Assembly: GCF_010183535.1 (NCBI RefSeq)
Contig: NC_071333.1
Coordinates: forward strand, 19,032,587 to 19,096,586
From: Caenorhabditis remanei
Taxonomy: Eukaryota; Nematoda; Chromadorea; Rhabditida; Rhabditidae
Reading direction: 5' to 3'
DNA length: 64,000 nt
Part shown: positions 11,169 to 21,223 of the stretch, in pieces
How positions within the stretch are numbered: position 1 is the stretch's first letter
Layout of the letters: each line of letters opens with the position of its first letter
The notes under the pieces: model-generated
What the model was told of the DNA's origin: nothing
What the model saw: the letters and a program-made list of their open reading frames with translations, nothing else
The model's database searches: none
Made by a program: the position numbers and the translations under genes

Positions 11169-11749
11169 GAGTGAAAAGGGACAGTAGAGAATGTATGCGA
11201 CCGACTCAACTGTGAGTAATTAATCGATATGGTATTATGGGAGATGTCTGTTTGTCATTTATTGTCCTTGTGACCTTCCCGCTAATTGACAGTTCGATAA
11301 CCAGCTGTGACAAGTTGGAACGTTATATGTGATGATGCTATCGGCAACTTCATAGAAATATGTCCTATAAATAGTGTGAACGGATAACTCTGAACCCAGT
11401 TGACCTTTTTTGTATACCAGGGGCTGATTTTTTGATCTGCTGCGTCTGTTGACAAACACCTGCGAAAATCCGTTTCTGACTTGAAGAACATCCTCCAAAC
11501 ACGTCTCGCCGATACTTTGTCGTTTGAGGTGGGGCGCAGTTGTAATAAAAAAATGCTCGGCAAATACAGGTCCCCCGTGAACTAAATTAGATTGAAAAAG
11601 AAAACGGGTGCATTTATCACAATAAAAAACTTCCAAATTTTTTACAGACGCGCAAGACTCGCGCTATTTTGAATATACTCTAAATTGTATCTTGCGGAAT
11701 TTCGATTTACAGCGGCGCTCTACCGTATTCTATCTATAACATGCCCACC
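11169..11749. other. Spacer with a degenerate MITE end
   Basis: From about 11688, TTTACAGCGGCGCTCTACCGTA resembles the middle of the element at 34297-34500. The CGGTCAGCCACCG motif at 11782 matches that element's right end, so 11685-11805 looks like a truncated copy. A 125-codon minus-strand ORF (11259-11636) is unsupported. Confidence 0.4.
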
Positions 11750-12972
11750 ATCTTGTCCACGGGCGAAACTAGGAGCAAGCGGTCAGCCACCGACGACTGG
11801 GTAACAGTTTTGATGTGTATATCAATTCAACGTTAGAAAAAGTGATGTAAACTACCGACCGGTTGATAAACATGCTTAAGATCTTCCATTCTAACCTCCC
11901 GTCTCCGTGTAGCTTTTGAGGACACCTAGGCTTCACGCATTGACGATTTTCGCGTTGGTGGAACAAAAAAATGTGTGCTCCAAGTAATTTCAATTCAAAT
12001 CTTTGAATAATGGCACCTAAGACCTTGTTTTAGACTGGAAAAACCCAGAACAAATCCTCCAGATGTCTTTCATGTCTTTCAATTTGCATATTTTTTGGAA
12101 CTGTGCAAACCACCGCTCACGGTTGAACAAATTCAATAAAAAAGGTACAACCAGCAAGATGCTGACCAAGTTCAAATCAATGGCAGTTTGATTATCTGTT
12201 GTTAAGTTTCACACATTCAATACATACACGTTAACATCGCCTAGCTGTTTTCTGTATCAAATCGTGAATTTGAAACTGGGATGTTTCATTTCTTTGGTGG
12301 AAGAACTTTTGAGTGATCCCAGAACCAAAAATTCTGTTATTCTTTGATCATCTCCAGCCTATAATTTTTGGCAGGTTTTTGTGAACATTTGGAAAAGTGA
12401 AAGAGCAATATTTATGGAAGAAACAAACCAGAACTTGCAAATGGCGTGAATTCTTTCATTTTTTGGACTGGAAGTTTGATCGGAGAAACCCGGAAACAGC
12501 GAAATCTGATGTGATATTATTGAGTTTTACGAAAAACTGAACATCTAAACATATCAAGAATTTCTGGAACTGTGAGTGACTAATTCCTCTTGAATCAATT
12601 ATCTCAAAAATATGAAGTTTCTAGAATACAGTGCACGTCACAAATTTGCGCCACTCCCAAAATCGATGTTTTCGGAAAAGTGAAGCTTCGAATACTTTGG
12701 ATTCCGTAAAATATATTGAAATCTGGCTGACTGTTCCCTTGATCTCTTGATGTTGATGTTCGAACCACTTCACAAGTCAGAACTATTAATAAATTCTCAA
12801 CAATCACACGAAATATTCCAGAAAGAATGAAGTGCTTCAATATACTAATCCAATCCTTTGTACTCGTCATTATCTCGATCCTCTGTAACAAAAATAGAAT
12901 TGTTTTGAGCAAAAGAGATCACATGTATCACGGTGCTCGAAGCCCACATACCGTGCTCACGTCACAACGTGT
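11750..12972 (+). repeat. Tandem duplication, copy A
   Basis: This copy begins ACCATCTTGTCCACGGGCGA and ends ACGTCACAACGTGTT. It is repeated directly downstream as copy B at high identity. Part of the segment (12388-12736) is missing from copy B. The start of the unit is a fragment of the MITE family found at 34297-34500. No gene was recognised inside. Confidence 0.85.
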
Positions 12973-13850
12973 TCATCACCATCTTGTCCACGGGCGAAAC
13001 TAGGAGCGAGCGGTCAGCCACCGACGACTGGGTAACAGTTTTGATGTGTATATCAATTCAACGTCAGAAAAAGTGATGTAAACTACCGACCGGTTGATAA
13101 ACATGCTTAAGATTTTTCATTCTAACCTCCCGTCTCCGTGTAGCTTTTGAGGACACCTAGGCTTCACGCATTGACGATTTTCGTGTTGGTGGAACAAAAA
13201 AATGTGTGCTCCAAGTAATTTCAATTCAAATCTTTGGATAATAGAACCTAAGACCTTGTTTTAGACTGAAAAAACCAGAAAAAAAACAGTCTTTCATGTT
13301 TTTCAATTTGCATATTTGTTGGAACTATGCAAACCACCGCTCACGGTTGAACAATCAATAAAAAAGGTACAAACAGCGAGATGCTGACCAAGTTCAAATC
13401 AATGGCAGTTTGATTATCTGTTGTTAAATTTCACACATTCAATACATACACGTTAACATCGCCTAGCTGTTTTCTGTATCAAATCGTGAATTTGAAACTG
13501 GGATATTTCATTTCTTTGGTGGAAGAACTTTTGAGTGATTACTGAACCAAAAATTCTGTTATTCTTTGATCATCTCCAGCCTATAATTTTTGGCTATTTT
13601 TTGTGAAAATTTCCCTTGATCTATGTTGTGTTGATGTTCGAACCACTTCACAAGTCAGAACTATTAATAAATTCTCAACAATCACAGAAGTATCCCAGAA
13701 AAAATGAAGTGCTTCAATACACTAATCCAATCCTTTGTACTCGTCATTATCTCGATCCTCTGTAACAAAAATAGAATTGTTGCAAAGAAAAGAGATCACA
13801 TGTATCTCGGTGCTCAAAGCCCACATACCGTGCTCACGTCACAACGTGTT
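12973..13850 (+). repeat. Tandem duplication, copy B (internally deleted)
   Basis: This matches copy A from its first bases to ACGTCACAACGTGTT, with an internal deletion of about 350 bp near 13600-13613. Its right edge is the point where the non-LTR retrotransposon begins. Confidence 0.85.
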
Positions 13851-14011
13851 GATATTTGATATTTTATTTAACTATTTAAATATACAGAAAATGTCACTGG
13901 AGGTCAGGTACAGTCCCTCACGAGACTAAACCTGAGAAAGGAAACCGGGAATAAGGAATTATAAAATAGGTGTTGGGCAAGGGGGAGGGAGAATAAAGAA
14001 AGAAAAAAAAA

Positions 14012-16954
14012 TCAGAATCGTGCAATATTATTTACAAGAAGAGAGTTGAATTCCGATGGGCAAAGGAAATGGGGAACATTAATAGTTAAGGCATTCCAAA
14101 TAGGTATTACAGTTGAGAAAAAATTAGAGCAATTAGGATTTATACAGATAAGAGACATTGGGCGACGGGAGGAGGAACTTAACCTGACATGGGTCTCAAG
14201 ACTAGGAAAATATGAGGCGCCGATTATAAGATTGTATAAGAGAAGTAGTTGCGCTTTGAGCCTACGGTGGCGCATAGAAAAGAGGTCAAGTTGGGAGAGG
14301 CGATCCGAGTAGGAACAATAAGGTGTGTTACAGCGTTGAAGAATTTTCCGCGAAAAGAATCTGAGAGGAGTTTCGAGCTTGTGGGCTAGTTTAGATGATG
14401 AGGGAGGCGAATAAACGACGGAGCAGTATTCAACTAGAGGGAGTACATAAGTTTTGAATAGGAAGATATAAAATTGGGGAGAGTTGGATTTGAAAGATTT
14501 CAGTAGTTGTTTTGAACGGAGTAAGGCGAGAGCAACAGCCCGATTAATGTGTCTAGTGAACTTGAGATTAGGTTCTATTAATAAACCTAAATCCCTAACA
14601 GAATCAACGGAATCAATGAGGGAACCTCCAATAGTGTACGGGTGAGAAGAGTTTCGAGGTCCGAGACGAAGAAGGGCAGTCTTAGAGTGGGCCAGAGGTA
14701 AGGAGTTATCAGAAGCCCAAGACTCTACCAAGTCTATTCCCATTTGAAGTGCTAGAGGATCATGAGAGTAAAGCTTAATATCGTCAGCGAAAGCTGCGAT
14801 ACATAGCGATGAAATGTCAGCAAGTTTGAGCAGGAGATCATTAATAAAGACTAAAAACAGGAGAGGGCCAGAGACGGAGCCCTGGGGGACACCGGAGGGG
14901 ATAGAAGCAGAGGGAGTGCCAACGAAGTCGTCAATCTTGACAGAGAATGTTCGATCAGACAGAAAATCAGTAAGCCAGGAAATGATATTACTAGGGATTC
15001 CGAAGCTGTCAAGTTTCGAAATAAGAAATTGGTGGTCCACTTGATCGAATGCCTTGCGGAAGTCGAAATAGACAACGTCAAGAGACTTGTGACTGGAGAG
15101 TAATAATCGGTATTCAGAGATGGAGTGGACAAGTGAGCTAGAGCAAGATCGTTTAGACAGAAACCCGTGTTGAAATCTGCTTATATTGCGGAAGAGATTA
15201 ATCTTAATATAATTGCACAAGATACGCTCACAGACACGAGAAAAGGGGTCTGTGAGCGATATCGGGCGGTAGTTTTCAGGAGAGGTCAAGGATCCTTTTT
15301 TGGGAATTGGGATGATGATAGCGTGTTTCCAAGAAGCAGGGACGTGTGACTTAAGAAAAGAGTCAGAGTAGATGATTGACAACGGAATAGCGAGGGTGGT
15401 AGCGCAGTTACGAATGATATAGAAGTTGGCATGATGGGTTGTGAAACCGCAACGGGGAGGGACTTTACGAAGCGTGTTCTCGATGATCCAGGGAAGAAAA
15501 AGCTCAGAAGGGGAGATATTATTGCTAGAATTGTTCGACACCGGGATAAGCGAGCTGGAAGGGGAACAGTTGTAGTTGCTAAAAAATACAGATGAGAATA
15601 TGGATGATTTAGCTGCGTTGGAGGATATCAGTTCATTATTGACGTAAAGAGGAGGTATTTTGAGGGAGGTTCTAGTACGCTTCTTGATAAGTAGTCGGGC
15701 GGAGCGGGAGTTGGGTGCCGATAAAATTTTTCGCTCCTCACTAACCATGTTGGACTTGATTCTTTTGGAAGTAGAAGCAATGAGGGTACGAAGTCGGAAG
15801 ATTTGGTCCGCCGGAGGATTGGGAAGTTTTAAAAGTTTCGAGTATCTTTGACGAGCACGTTTGAGTTGACGGATAGAGAAGGAAGTCCGATGAGGTTTAG
15901 GAGGCGTGGATAAAGGAGTATGGGAGATGATAAAATCAGACAACATTTTAGAAAAGAGTGCAAACTTGTCAGTGGGGGAAGAAATAGAACTGAGGACTAA
16001 ATCCCAGTCTACGTTAGCGATATCAGCGTTGAGGGATTTGAAATCACACTTCTTGTAATTCAAGCGATGTTCATTACGAAATGTAGGAGAAGTTGGCAAG
16101 GAGGCTGAGGAGTGGTTACTAACAGTAGTAATTAGGGAGAAATCAACACTGAAATGATCAGAGTTGAGTAATGGTGGCTCCTTAGAGATGTGGAGAATCG
16201 CAATATCAGGGGAAGAAAGAACAAGGTCAAGAATGTTGGAAGATGTGGCAGAAGTACGAGTGGGAAAGGTGACGTTCTGGTAGAGACCTTTAGACTGGAG
16301 GAATAAGGAGAATGGATGATTAGAGGATGGAGGATTCCAGGTAAGAGATGGGTAATTAAAGTCTCCTGCGAGGATGCAAGATTTTAGAGGGAGATATTCA
16401 TCAAGATGATCAATTAGGGCTAGTGATTGAGCTGAGGAAGCGTCTGGTGGACGGTAGACTAAGAAGAAATTAAAGGGCGTAAAAAGAGTGGAAGAATGAA
16501 CTGAAGGAGAGATAAGACAAGCTAAAATTTCAGATTGGTGAAGCGGGTAATGGTGGGACATGTTGATATCAAGGGTGGAAAGGGAGAGAGAGTTCTTATA
16601 AATAAAAGCAACTCCTCCACCACTATTTTTACGGTGAACAGTATTAGAACGGTCGAACCTGAGGATGGATAAGTCATGCAAGGAGAAAAGAGAAGAGGGA
16701 ATAGTGTCGTCGAGAAATGTTTCGGTAAGAGCTAGAAGATGGTACCCCGAGGAGAGGAAGAGATCAATCAATAGTGAAATTTTAGCGAGCGTGGAAATGC
16801 CTCTTATATTGGCAAGCAAAAGTTTGAGACCCATGTCAGGTATTTTAGAAGTGGAAATATCAGGAGCTGGAGAGGAGGCAGGAGGTGAGGAACGAGATGA
16901 AACGTATGAGAGGTCTAAAAACGAGTGGGTAGGTCTAGAATTGGGGAAGGTCAA
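14012..16954 (-). CDS. Retrotransposon ORF2: AP endonuclease and reverse transcriptase
   Basis: The product has 980 residues in one open frame. The N-terminal part is an exonuclease-endonuclease-phosphatase type nuclease: LLLANIRG near residue 50, ALTETFLDD, GGGVAFIYK, ILAGDFNYP near 195 and NSDHFSVD near 265. The reverse transcriptase follows: KKGSLTSPENYRPISL near 555, VYFDFRKAFDQVDH, SGVPQGSVSGPLLF, then the catalytic FADD near 720. The C-terminal region carries LSQLDLFSMRHRRLK, typical of CR1/Jockey-like elements. All key acidic residues are present. It nicks target DNA and copies the element RNA by target-primed reverse transcription. No frameshift or stop was seen. Confidence 0.92.
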   Translation of the reverse strand: MTFPNSRPTHSFLDLSYVSSRSSPPASSPAPDISTSKIPDMGLKLLLANIRGISTLAKISLLIDLFLSSGYHLLALTETFLDDTIPSSLFSLHDLSILRFDRSNTVHRKNSGGGVAFIYKNSLSLSTLDINMSHHYPLHQSEILACLISPSVHSSTLFTPFNFFLVYRPPDASSAQSLALIDHLDEYLPLKSCILAGDFNYPSLTWNPPSSNHPFSLFLQSKGLYQNVTFPTRTSATSSNILDLVLSSPDIAILHISKEPPLLNSDHFSVDFSLITTVSNHSSASLPTSPTFRNEHRLNYKKCDFKSLNADIANVDWDLVLSSISSPTDKFALFSKMLSDFIISHTPLSTPPKPHRTSFSIRQLKRARQRYSKLLKLPNPPADQIFRLRTLIASTSKRIKSNMVSEERKILSAPNSRSARLLIKKRTRTSLKIPPLYVNNELISSNAAKSSIFSSVFFSNYNCSPSSSLIPVSNNSSNNISPSELFLPWIIENTLRKVPPRCGFTTHHANFYIIRNCATTLAIPLSIIYSDSFLKSHVPASWKHAIIIPIPKKGSLTSPENYRPISLTDPFSRVCERILCNYIKINLFRNISRFQHGFLSKRSCSSSLVHSISEYRLLLSSHKSLDVVYFDFRKAFDQVDHQFLISKLDSFGIPSNIISWLTDFLSDRTFSVKIDDFVGTPSASIPSGVPQGSVSGPLLFLVFINDLLLKLADISSLCIAAFADDIKLYSHDPLALQMGIDLVESWASDNSLPLAHSKTALLRLGPRNSSHPYTIGGSLIDSVDSVRDLGLLIEPNLKFTRHINRAVALALLRSKQLLKSFKSNSPQFYIFLFKTYVLPLVEYCSVVYSPPSSSKLAHKLETPLRFFSRKILQRCNTPYCSYSDRLSQLDLFSMRHRRLKAQLLLLYNLIIGASYFPSLETHVRLSSSSRRPMSLICINPNCSNFFSTVIPIWNALTINVPHFLCPSEFNSLLVNNIARF

Positions 16955-17013
16955 ATGAGGAACGGGGCAAGAAGTTGGAGAGGGAGAAAATGAGGAGGCG
17001 GCAAATCGGGAGT

Positions 17014-17829
17014 CTAGAGAAAAGGAAGCGGATTCTTGTTGACGCGGTAATTGATATCAGACATGATGAAGATAGTCTTTCCAGCTTTCTTGTTCTCGTC
17101 GTAGACGTGCTTGCGAGAAGCACGGAGTGTTTCCCATTCAGGACGAGTCAGATCTCTTCGAGCACGTGGCTTCGACGGCATGGCAAGGATATCAGGGTTG
17201 GTACGACGAGCAATGTGGAATCCGTGTAGGAACGAGTCACGGTCGGAGCTGGATTCAAATTGAACTTTCAAAGGGCGGTACATTGACTTGCATTCGTGAC
17301 GATGGATCTTGACTGGAACTGGAAGGTTGTTAGAGGATGCAAGATTCTGGAGAATGCGGAGTTGCTTTGTATCTTGCTCCTTGTCGTTGCGATCATCAGG
17401 GAAACGTTCGATGACAACCCGTGTAGCTTTATCGATCAATTTAGCGGCCTCCCGCGCGATTTCCAATTTATCCAAGTGATTCGGCGTGAAAGAGGAAACC
17501 TTTGGGACGGAATTGGGGTTGGCACCAGCATTCTTGGAAGTCACGGAAGCATAAGACGTGGGAAAAATTGATTGCGGGAATACTTCATCGAAAACAGGAG
17601 GTGCCAATACGGGAAGTCCAATAGGTGACATATCTGGAAGTGGCTCACAAGTAAGAGCAATTTTCTCACCGAGTGTTTTTGATGCAGATTCGATGATACC
17701 CGACCTCAGTTCGTTGATGATTGCAGTGAGCTTCGACACATGATTGAAAAGTTCCATGTAATCCGCGTAGGCAACGAATTGAGGTGGATCGTCCGGCAAC
17801 GTATCAGTATGTTTCCGTTTCGACATCAT
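17014..17829 (-). CDS. Retrotransposon ORF1 (RNA-binding protein)
   Basis: The product has 271 residues (start MMSKRKHTD) and lies directly upstream of ORF2 on the same strand. The N-terminal third looks helical (YMELFNHVSKLTAIINEL). The central part reads ATRVVIERFPDDRNDKEQD, then PVKIHRHECKSMYRPLKVQF, resembling the RRM-like region of non-LTR ORF1 proteins. The C-terminus is basic (PSKPRARRDLTRPEWETLR). It probably coats element RNA. No zinc knuckles are visible. Confidence 0.8.
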   Translation of the reverse strand: MMSKRKHTDTLPDDPPQFVAYADYMELFNHVSKLTAIINELRSGIIESASKTLGEKIALTCEPLPDMSPIGLPVLAPPVFDEVFPQSIFPTSYASVTSKNAGANPNSVPKVSSFTPNHLDKLEIAREAAKLIDKATRVVIERFPDDRNDKEQDTKQLRILQNLASSNNLPVPVKIHRHECKSMYRPLKVQFESSSDRDSFLHGFHIARRTNPDILAMPSKPRARRDLTRPEWETLRASRKHVYDENKKAGKTIFIMSDINYRVNKNPLPFL

Positions 17830-18040
17830 TGGCGTAGATATTCAATAGTCGGAGTAATTATATCACAGATGAAGAATATAGGATAGATATCGAATAGAGA
17901 ATATGTAGCGGGGTAGCGATCAATAATAGGGCAATGAGAGCGAAGGGGATGCAACCTCTCGCTAGCGAGAAAAAAAGGAGGAAATGAAAAAAAAAAAAAA
18001 GGAAAAAAAAGGAAAAAAAAAAGGTTCATTCTAAAACAAG

Positions 18041-19327
18041 AGTGTAGGCAACATTTCATGCAAAAAACTTGTTTACCACGAGTCAAAGCTAGAAACAAAG
18101 TTACAATAAGAAGAAAATGTTACAGATGTTTCAGATTTCCAGATGTTGGTGTACTAATTGTAAATGAATCATATCTAGAGCATTTTAGGGATTTTCAGTC
18201 ATATAACCAAGTTGTTCATTACAAAAGTTCAACAAAAAGCAACCAGTCAAAACAGTAGACGATGACATGTTATGACGCACTCTCTGACTCGTTCGATCAC
18301 CCATAGGCACACGAAAAAAGTCGACCATCTCCGATTTGCCTGTAATTTTGATCAATGATAGTATAAAGTGTCCTCAGCAAATTGGGGTACTTTGTGGCCG
18401 GGTCCGTCTCCTTGGTACCCACATTGTTACTCGTATTTCCACTAAGTTTCTCTAGTAGAAATGACTTAACACGAAAATATGATTTTCTCACAAGGACTCA
18501 AACGCAATACATATGGAAGGAGTTCTCAATGAAAAATGATTTGCAGAGTTGCAACCCAAGGCAACAGAGTAGTTTTGGAATACATCATTCTAAAGCTGAG
18601 ACGTTATTGAACTTGAACTACGTCGAAATCACTGAAATTGGAAAAATCACTTTAAAATGTGGCAATTTTCTATCTATCTTCAAGTACACGACTACACGTA
18701 GTAACGTTTTAGGAAACTTCTTTCTCAGATACTGACTCCCGATTGTTCTACAAAACTCTTGCTACTTTTTCTGCAGTCGATTTATCTGTTTGCTGTTTTT
18801 TTCTGTGATGCACGTCATTCGTTGCCATAATTCACATTTTAAATCTACTTCGTCACCGTTTCTTGAACTTTTGGGTTCTGATTTGATGTAAAATTAGCTA
18901 CAAAAATTGGATTATCCCAAATCCTCGTTTTACGCCATGCGTAGATTACATTTGACGTAATTCGCGTAATCCCTTGTCCTGGTTGAATGCTTTATCTCTT
19001 TCCGCACATATGCTCTTGATCATTTGGGTATCCGGTTTATGTGACATTTTAGATGTGATATCCCACGGCTATGGATTTGAAAAATCAGCAAACTCTTTAT
19101 TCGCACGCCCACCTCTCTTTTCCGGACAAACCTACGTTAAACTTTTTGGAGATTAATCGAAACCAAGCCATTCTGACAAATCGTTGTTTCTTTTTTTTTA
19201 GAAATTCAAGTTTGAGTGAACAGTTGGGTGTCATGTACATATTCAAAATACCAAATGTTTTCTATTCTTACCGCTTGGACTGTATTACAATTTTCTTAAT
19301 ACGCTCACTAAATATAACGTTTTGCAG
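18041..19327. other. Intergenic
   Basis: This contains one copy of a diverged direct repeat at about 18905-18985 (partner at 20395-20475). A 64-codon minus-strand ORF at 18297-18491 reads somewhat like coding sequence (LLRTLYTIIDQNYRQIG) but has no support. The missing 5' exon of the next gene may lie here. Confidence 0.35.
18905..18985 (+). repeat. Diverged direct repeat, left copy
   Basis: It shares CATTTGACGTAATTCGCGTA..ATCCCTTGTCC with 20395-20475 (there ATTTGACGTAATTCATATAATCCC). The two copies flank the gene at 19328-20046. Confidence 0.55.
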
Positions 19328-20046
19328 ATTTAACGATCTTGTTCTCAAAACCCTCGAATTCGCCATGGCAGTTCCAGCTACACTTGTAAGTAACCCTCAT
19401 TCCGTTTTTCTTGAAAATCTATGTTTTCAGGAAAACTACATATGGCTCCCTGTCAAGACCTGTGGTCAGTTCGCAATTCAGGAGTCAAAGGAGTTGCGAA
19501 GGAGAAATAAAAGAGATTCGGCTGAATGTTGAAATGAAATTGGAAGTTTTGGTAGGTGTAGTTTGTTAATTATGAAACATATCTGATTTTTAAGGATGAT
19601 GATGGAGTCACCAGAGACGTGACAAAAAATTATGAAGGCCCTCCAAACAAAATATTCAATCTCGGAAAGGTTTGATTCTGTTGTCTATAAAGAAAATAAT
19701 AACACTGTAATTTACAGGAAAGAATGATGTATTTGGATGAAGATGAAGAAAAACTATTCAAAGTCAAGATCAAATCCATCGAAGATCTCAGTGATTACTT
19801 GATAGGTGAGATTTTTTTATAGTTATGTTAGTTTTATTTTGTTTCCATGATTTTAGACTTTGGTGGTGGCGATCGCCAATGGAAAAAGAGAAAGGAAATC
19901 AAAAATCCGTCTTTGAAAAAACGATTCATCAAATTAGAAGACCGCAAAATAGTCCTGTAAGTTTTTATTTGTAACGAAGATGTATCGGAAATAGCATGAT
20001 TTATTGCAGGAGTGCCAAACGTATCAGAATCCAAAGACAGTTGTGA
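19328..20046 (+). CDS. Unrecognised charged protein, 5' end uncertain
   Basis: Six exons join in one frame: 19328-19385, 19431-19551, 19595-19669, 19718-19805, 19857-19956 and 20010-20046 (TGA). The product includes CEGEIKEIRLNVEMKLEVL, DDDGVTRDVTKNYEGPP, MMYLDEDEEKLFKVKIK and a very basic C-terminus (WKKRKEIKNPSLKKRF, SAKRIRIQRQL). The first exon opens with two bases of a split codon, so an upstream exon is needed and was not found. Alternatively, an ATG at 19364 in a perfect GCCATGG context starts another frame (MAVPATL, then ENYIWLPVKTCGQFAI). That frame stops at 19532, so a one-base shift may have disrupted the gene. I cannot decide between a misread start and a recent frameshift. Confidence 0.5.
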
Positions 20047-21223
20047 ATTCGTCAACACCGTCAATGAGTAGATCACCGATTGAGGTTTTTCAACATGCGA
20101 TTCTCAGGCTCAATTCTCAATTTTTACATCCCCAGTTTTCCTTGCTGCTCTTACTTTCCACCATTCCATTGTCCCTTTATAACAACCTGCTTACCTCGAA
20201 GTTCAATTTTTGACTCCTCTTCCTTTCCCCCGATCTCAAGGATATGTTTACCCATTGATAGACATCCGGAAATAAATTATATTATTTTTAACCAAATGTT
20301 AATTTTTTTGATTTATGGTCTGTTCAGGGCTGTTTCTAATTTTAGACATTTACCTTTCTCAGAGATACATGTTCATAAATAAAGAATAGCCATAAAAGAT
20401 TAGTTTTCGATTAATCCTTATTTTACACTCGATGCATTTTAAATTTGACGTAATTCATATAATCCCTTGTCCCAAAATATAATTCCTCTATCCCTGTGCA
20501 AATGAAATTCCGAAAATTTTTTACCGCACATCCCTGATAGCCATAGCCTACAGTCAAGTTCCAAGGCCATGATAACTTTCAAGTCAACGGATGATTAACT
20601 ACCAAGGTATTTTTATTTATTCTTTTTCTAATTTTTATATCAATTCTTATCAGTATCTTTTCAATTACTTTTATGACCACACTCCTACGTGTAATAGGCA
20701 CTTTTTCTAGGTGAAGGCAACTGTGTCAGTGCCTACAAATCACGGTTGATTCACTGATAAGTACGCGATTGACGGTTTTTCATTTTTTTAAACTATACGA
20801 TTGTTTGGAATGTGGAAAGTCAGAAATATAGTTTATTTCAGAGTGAAATGAGCTTTCAACCCGGGTATAAATGATTTTGCTAGATTTCTAATTTTATGTC
20901 ATCAATCCAAATTTTTTATGACCAAAATGGCTTGTTTGTAACCAAAATGATGCAAAATAGAAACTTTTCGAGTAGTTTAGTAGTGCAAGAACACGAAACT
21001 GCAATCCAATTGTTTTTTCTGTCTTTCTCTGTTTTTTTTTGTTCCGGTTCCCGATGGCATCATACTCTGATCTTCAGAGAGTTTCAATGCTGACTGATAA
21101 CACAACTCCTGAGTACTCCTGATAATTATATGGCATAGTTTTTTCATTCTTCACAATTTCGTGCTTCCCTCACGTTCTCTCCTTTTCTCAACATTTTTCA
21201 ATTTAAGTTTTCCAGCAGCAATA
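20047..21223. other. Intergenic upstream of daf-36
   Basis: This holds the right copy of the direct repeat (20395-20475) and no supported gene. A likely trans-splice/5' acceptor (TTTTCCAG at about 21209-21216) lies 8 bp before the daf-36 start. Confidence 0.45.
20395..20475 (+). repeat. Diverged direct repeat, right copy
   Basis: This is the partner of 18905-18985; shared words include TTTGACGTAATTC and TAATCCCTTGTCC. Confidence 0.55.

Larger units (their letters stand above)
13851..18040 (-). mobile_element. Non-LTR retrotransposon (CR1/Jockey-type), apparently full length
   Basis: The element is in minus orientation. The 5' end lies near 18030, in a pyrimidine-rich leader (purine runs on the plus strand at 17985-18025). 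It holds ORF1 (17829-17014), a 59-bp spacer, ORF2 (16954-14012) and a short 3' UTR ending near 13851 in repeated ATATCAA. Both ORFs are uninterrupted, so the insertion is young and possibly mobile. The insertion point coincides with the edge of duplication copy B. Exact target-site duplications were not found. Confidence 0.85.

Noticed and set aside
11259..11636. 125-codon minus-strand ORF between the satellite and the duplication
   Set aside because: Composition and motifs look random, no splice structure or family match, and the end overlaps repeat-derived sequence.
16665..16958. Several plus-strand ORFs within the retrotransposon
   Set aside because: They are the opposite strand of ORF1/ORF2, which have clear domain motifs.
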